From contig CALHIO010000202.1 of NCBI GenBank assembly GCA_938030915.1, forward strand, positions 1-15,353: a DNA stretch of 15,353 nt. The letters run 5' to 3'. Of this stretch, positions 13,583 through 15,353 are shown one piece after another. Made by a program: the position numbers and the translations under genes. The stretch's first letter is position 1, and each line of letters begins with the position of its first letter. The notes under the pieces were generated by a model. It saw only the letters and a program-made list of their open reading frames with translations. It did no database searches and was not told the origin of the DNA. This stretch comes from an uncultured Gemmatimonadota bacterium (GTDB taxonomy: Bacteria > Gemmatimonadota > Gemmatimonadetes > Longimicrobiales > Gaopeijiaceae).

Positions 13583-15353
13583 GTGACTCCCCGGCCTCTG
13601 ATTCCGCTTCGGCTCTGTATCGCACCCCTCTTCCTCGGGGCCCTCGGCCTTTCGTCGAGCGCGAGCCTGCCCGCGCATGCCAGCGCGCAAAGCTCGAGCG
13701 AAGTGTGGAACGGGTCGGAAGTGCTCGAGCTTGTCCGTCGGGCGCGGACGCTTCGGAACTCCACGGCGGTCGATCCCGACTTCCGCAGCTATACGAGCGA
13801 CGCACGCGGCTACGTCTACTTCTTCGTGGATCGACCGGACGCCGCAGAGAATGTCCTCGTGAAGGTCGACCAGGTCGCGCTCGACCTCTACTTCGTGGAG
13901 CCGAACACCACCCGGCAGCGCATCGTGGGCCGCCGGGACGAGAAGGTCCTCCCGACGAATATCCGATATCACCTCGACCACCTCACCGTGGTCCAGGACG
14001 ACTTCGGTGACTTCATCCGTCTCGGCGACGGAGACGAGGTGGAGGCCGTCGCTCACCCTCTCGGCCCACTGGGCGAGGCGGTGTACGACTATCAGCTCTC
14101 CGACTCCCTCCGCATCAGCTATGCGAGTGGACAGGAAGAGATTCGCGTCTACGAGGTTCGCGTGCGACCGAAGCGAATGGGTGAACCCGGTTTCGTCGGA
14201 ACGGTGTTTCTGGATCGAGACCGCGCGGCCATCGTCCGCATGAACTTCTCCTTCACGCCCGTTTCCTACGCCGATCCGTACCTCGACTACATCCGGATCG
14301 CGACCAGCAACTCGTTGTGGATGGGACAGTGGTGGCTCCCCTACCGGCAGGAGATCGAGATCCGCCGTGAGACCCCGTTCTTCGACTTCATGGCGGGCAG
14401 TACGATCCGGACGACCTTCGACGTACGCGGGTACGACTTCAACGCCGAGATCCCGGACCGCGTGCTTCGTGGCCCACCCGTGGGCGCCGTTTCACCGGCG
14501 CAGCGCAGCGCGTTCCCCTTCGAGCGTGGTCTCTTCGCCGATCTGGAGGACCAGGGTGACCTGACCGTGTCGCCCGCACTCGAGGATGTCGAGCGCGAGG
14601 TGCGTGAGGTGGTCGAACAGGACGTCATGAGTGGGTTGGCACCTCTTCGCCCGCACCTCGCGCGCGTCTCGGACTTCGCCCGCTACAATCGCGCCGAGGG
14701 TGTCTTCACCGGAGCAGGCCTGTCGTGGCGCCCGACCGGAGAGGTTCTGGTGCGGACGACCGGGGGATACGCCTTCGGGCGTGACCGTGGCTCGGGGCAC
14801 CTGACCATCCAGACCGAGGCATCCGGAGTCCGGCCCACGATCCACGTGTTCTGGGACCAGATGGGAGACATCGGGGGGCATCCAGGCGCAACGCCGCTCG
14901 AGAACACCATCTCGGCAGCAGCGGGCGCGAAGGACTATCTCGATCCGTTCTTCCGCCGCGGCGCCTCGCTGACACTCCGCCGGCAGCCAGAGGGCCGTAC
15001 CTCGGTTACCGCACGATGGGAGGGACACATCTCCGCTCGCGATGTCGTATCGGGCCCCGACTCGGAGTTCCGACCGGTACGCTCGATCGACGAGGGGATG
15101 TTCGCGTCGCTGACCGTATCGAGTCGGTTCACCCTGCCTGCCTCCGGCACCGCAGTCGTAACGACCACGGCGGGCCGCCTTGAGGAGCAGACGTTCGCCT
15201 CCCTGGACGGGACGATGACGTGGGCGGTCGCGGATCGGGACCGGCGATGGAGCGCTCGAGCGTCGCTTGCGGGCGGCGTGACCAACGCGACCGCGCCCGC
15301 CCAGACGTTCTTCCTGCTCGGCGGACGGCAGACGCTGCTCGGCCACGACTATC
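13583..15353 (+). CDS. Exported outer-membrane beta-barrel protein, DUF5686/surface-antigen-like, cut by window edge
   Basis: An open frame of 590 codons with no stop before the right edge. From the GTG at 13583 the protein begins with a signal peptide (Arg-containing n-region, LCIAPLFLGALGL core, AHASAQ cleavage region near residue 36). Residues of about 45-295 form a periplasmic domain with alternating strands, including VYEVRVRPKRMGEPGFVGTV and WWLPYRQEIEIRR, which resembles the domain before the barrel in Bacteroidota DUF5686 proteins. From about residue 365 the pattern RYNRAEGVFTGAGLSWRP opens a run of amphipathic beta strands, likely the barrel, and the visible end TFFLLGGRQTLLGHDY is like the conserved LGG...RGY segment of surface-antigen (Omp85-type) barrels. 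No ribosome-binding site is seen near the GTG, but no better start exists in the frame. Its job is unknown; the family assignment is by pattern only. It lies 121 bases after the sigma terminator and is probably its own transcription unit. Confidence 0.75.
   Translation, partial: MTPRPLIPLRLCIAPLFLGALGLSSSASLPAHASAQSSSEVWNGSEVLELVRRARTLRNSTAVDPDFRSYTSDARGYVYFFVDRPDAAENVLVKVDQVALDLYFVEPNTTRQRIVGRRDEKVLPTNIRYHLDHLTVVQDDFGDFIRLGDGDEVEAVAHPLGPLGEAVYDYQLSDSLRISYASGQEEIRVYEVRVRPKRMGEPGFVGTVFLDRDRAAIVRMNFSFTPVSYADPYLDYIRIATSNSLWMGQWWLPYRQEIEIRRETPFFDFMAGSTIRTTFDVRGYDFNAEIPDRVLRGPPVGAVSPAQRSAFPFERGLFADLEDQGDLTVSPALEDVEREVREVVEQDVMSGLAPLRPHLARVSDFARYNRAEGVFTGAGLSWRPTGEVLVRTTGGYAFGRDRGSGHLTIQTEASGVRPTIHVFWDQMGDIGGHPGATPLENTISAAAGAKDYLDPFFRRGASLTLRRQPEGRTSVTARWEGHISARDVVSGPDSEFRPVRSIDEGMFASLTVSSRFTLPASGTAVVTTTAGRLEEQTFASLDGTMTWAVADRDRRWSARASLAGGVTNATAPAQTFFLLGGRQTLLGHDY

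Noticed and set aside
14492..15346. 284-codon minus-strand open frame at the right edge
   Set aside because: Opposite the signal-peptide-bearing outer-membrane protein frame, which stays open for 590 codons with beta-strand patterning; the reverse frame is Arg-rich without motifs.
1..15353. Mobile elements, CRISPR arrays, tRNA and rRNA genes
   Set aside because: No transposase or integrase, terminal repeats, regularly spaced repeats, cloverleaf or rRNA-like sequence was seen on either strand.

Overview
This 15.35 kb window is GC-rich bacterial chromosome, densely packed with genes and free of visible mobile elements, CRISPR arrays, tRNAs or rRNAs. The most likely source is a Gemmatimonadota-type bacterium or a relative in the Fibrobacterota-Chlorobiota-Bacteroidota supergroup; this is inference, not proof. 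The grounds are a short primary-type sigma factor that lacks region 1.1 and carries a Bacteroidota-like region 2.4, two exported metallopeptidases of kinds common in that group, a Ser/Thr kinase with a C-terminal membrane anchor, and an outer-membrane protein resembling the DUF5686/surface-antigen type. Several genes seem to start at TTG or GTG.

Left part (1-8337) holds seven genes, all on the minus strand with gaps of about 38-93 bases. In transcription order they are a membrane-anchored Ser/Thr kinase, an exported M24 metallopeptidase, a MATE efflux transporter, an EVE-domain protein, an exported M28 peptidase with a PA-like insert, a CoA-acylating methylmalonate-semialdehyde dehydrogenase, and a class III aminotransferase cut by the left edge. 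The last two form a metabolic pair: the aminotransferase can make malonate or methylmalonate semialdehyde from beta-alanine or 3-aminoisobutyrate, and the dehydrogenase converts these to acetyl-CoA or propionyl-CoA. The two peptidases could supply amino acids from peptides in the periplasm.

Middle part (8338-12224) holds a small membrane protein on the plus strand, converging on a minus-strand NADP-type malic enzyme with a C-terminal phosphotransacetylase domain (maeB). A DUF4126 membrane protein with an extra soluble C-terminal domain is divergent from maeB. The maeB-DUF4126 intergenic space carries a good -35 element (TTGACA) and an inverted repeat that overlaps the proposed -10.

Right part (12225-15353) holds an rpoD-like sigma gene with a long leader containing a strong GC hairpin, a perfect 14-bp hairpin after the gene, and then a GTG-start exported beta-barrel protein that runs off the right edge.

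Most of the window is ordinary housekeeping and catabolic sequence, and I see no convincing new multi-gene system. The points most worth a second look are the sigma factor's altered core-binding motif (Cys-Ile where Gln-Glu is expected), the kinase's Lys-to-Arg change in the catalytic loop, the sigma leader hairpin, the maeB promoter/inverted repeat, the C-terminal domain on the DUF4126 protein, and the partial outer-membrane protein.
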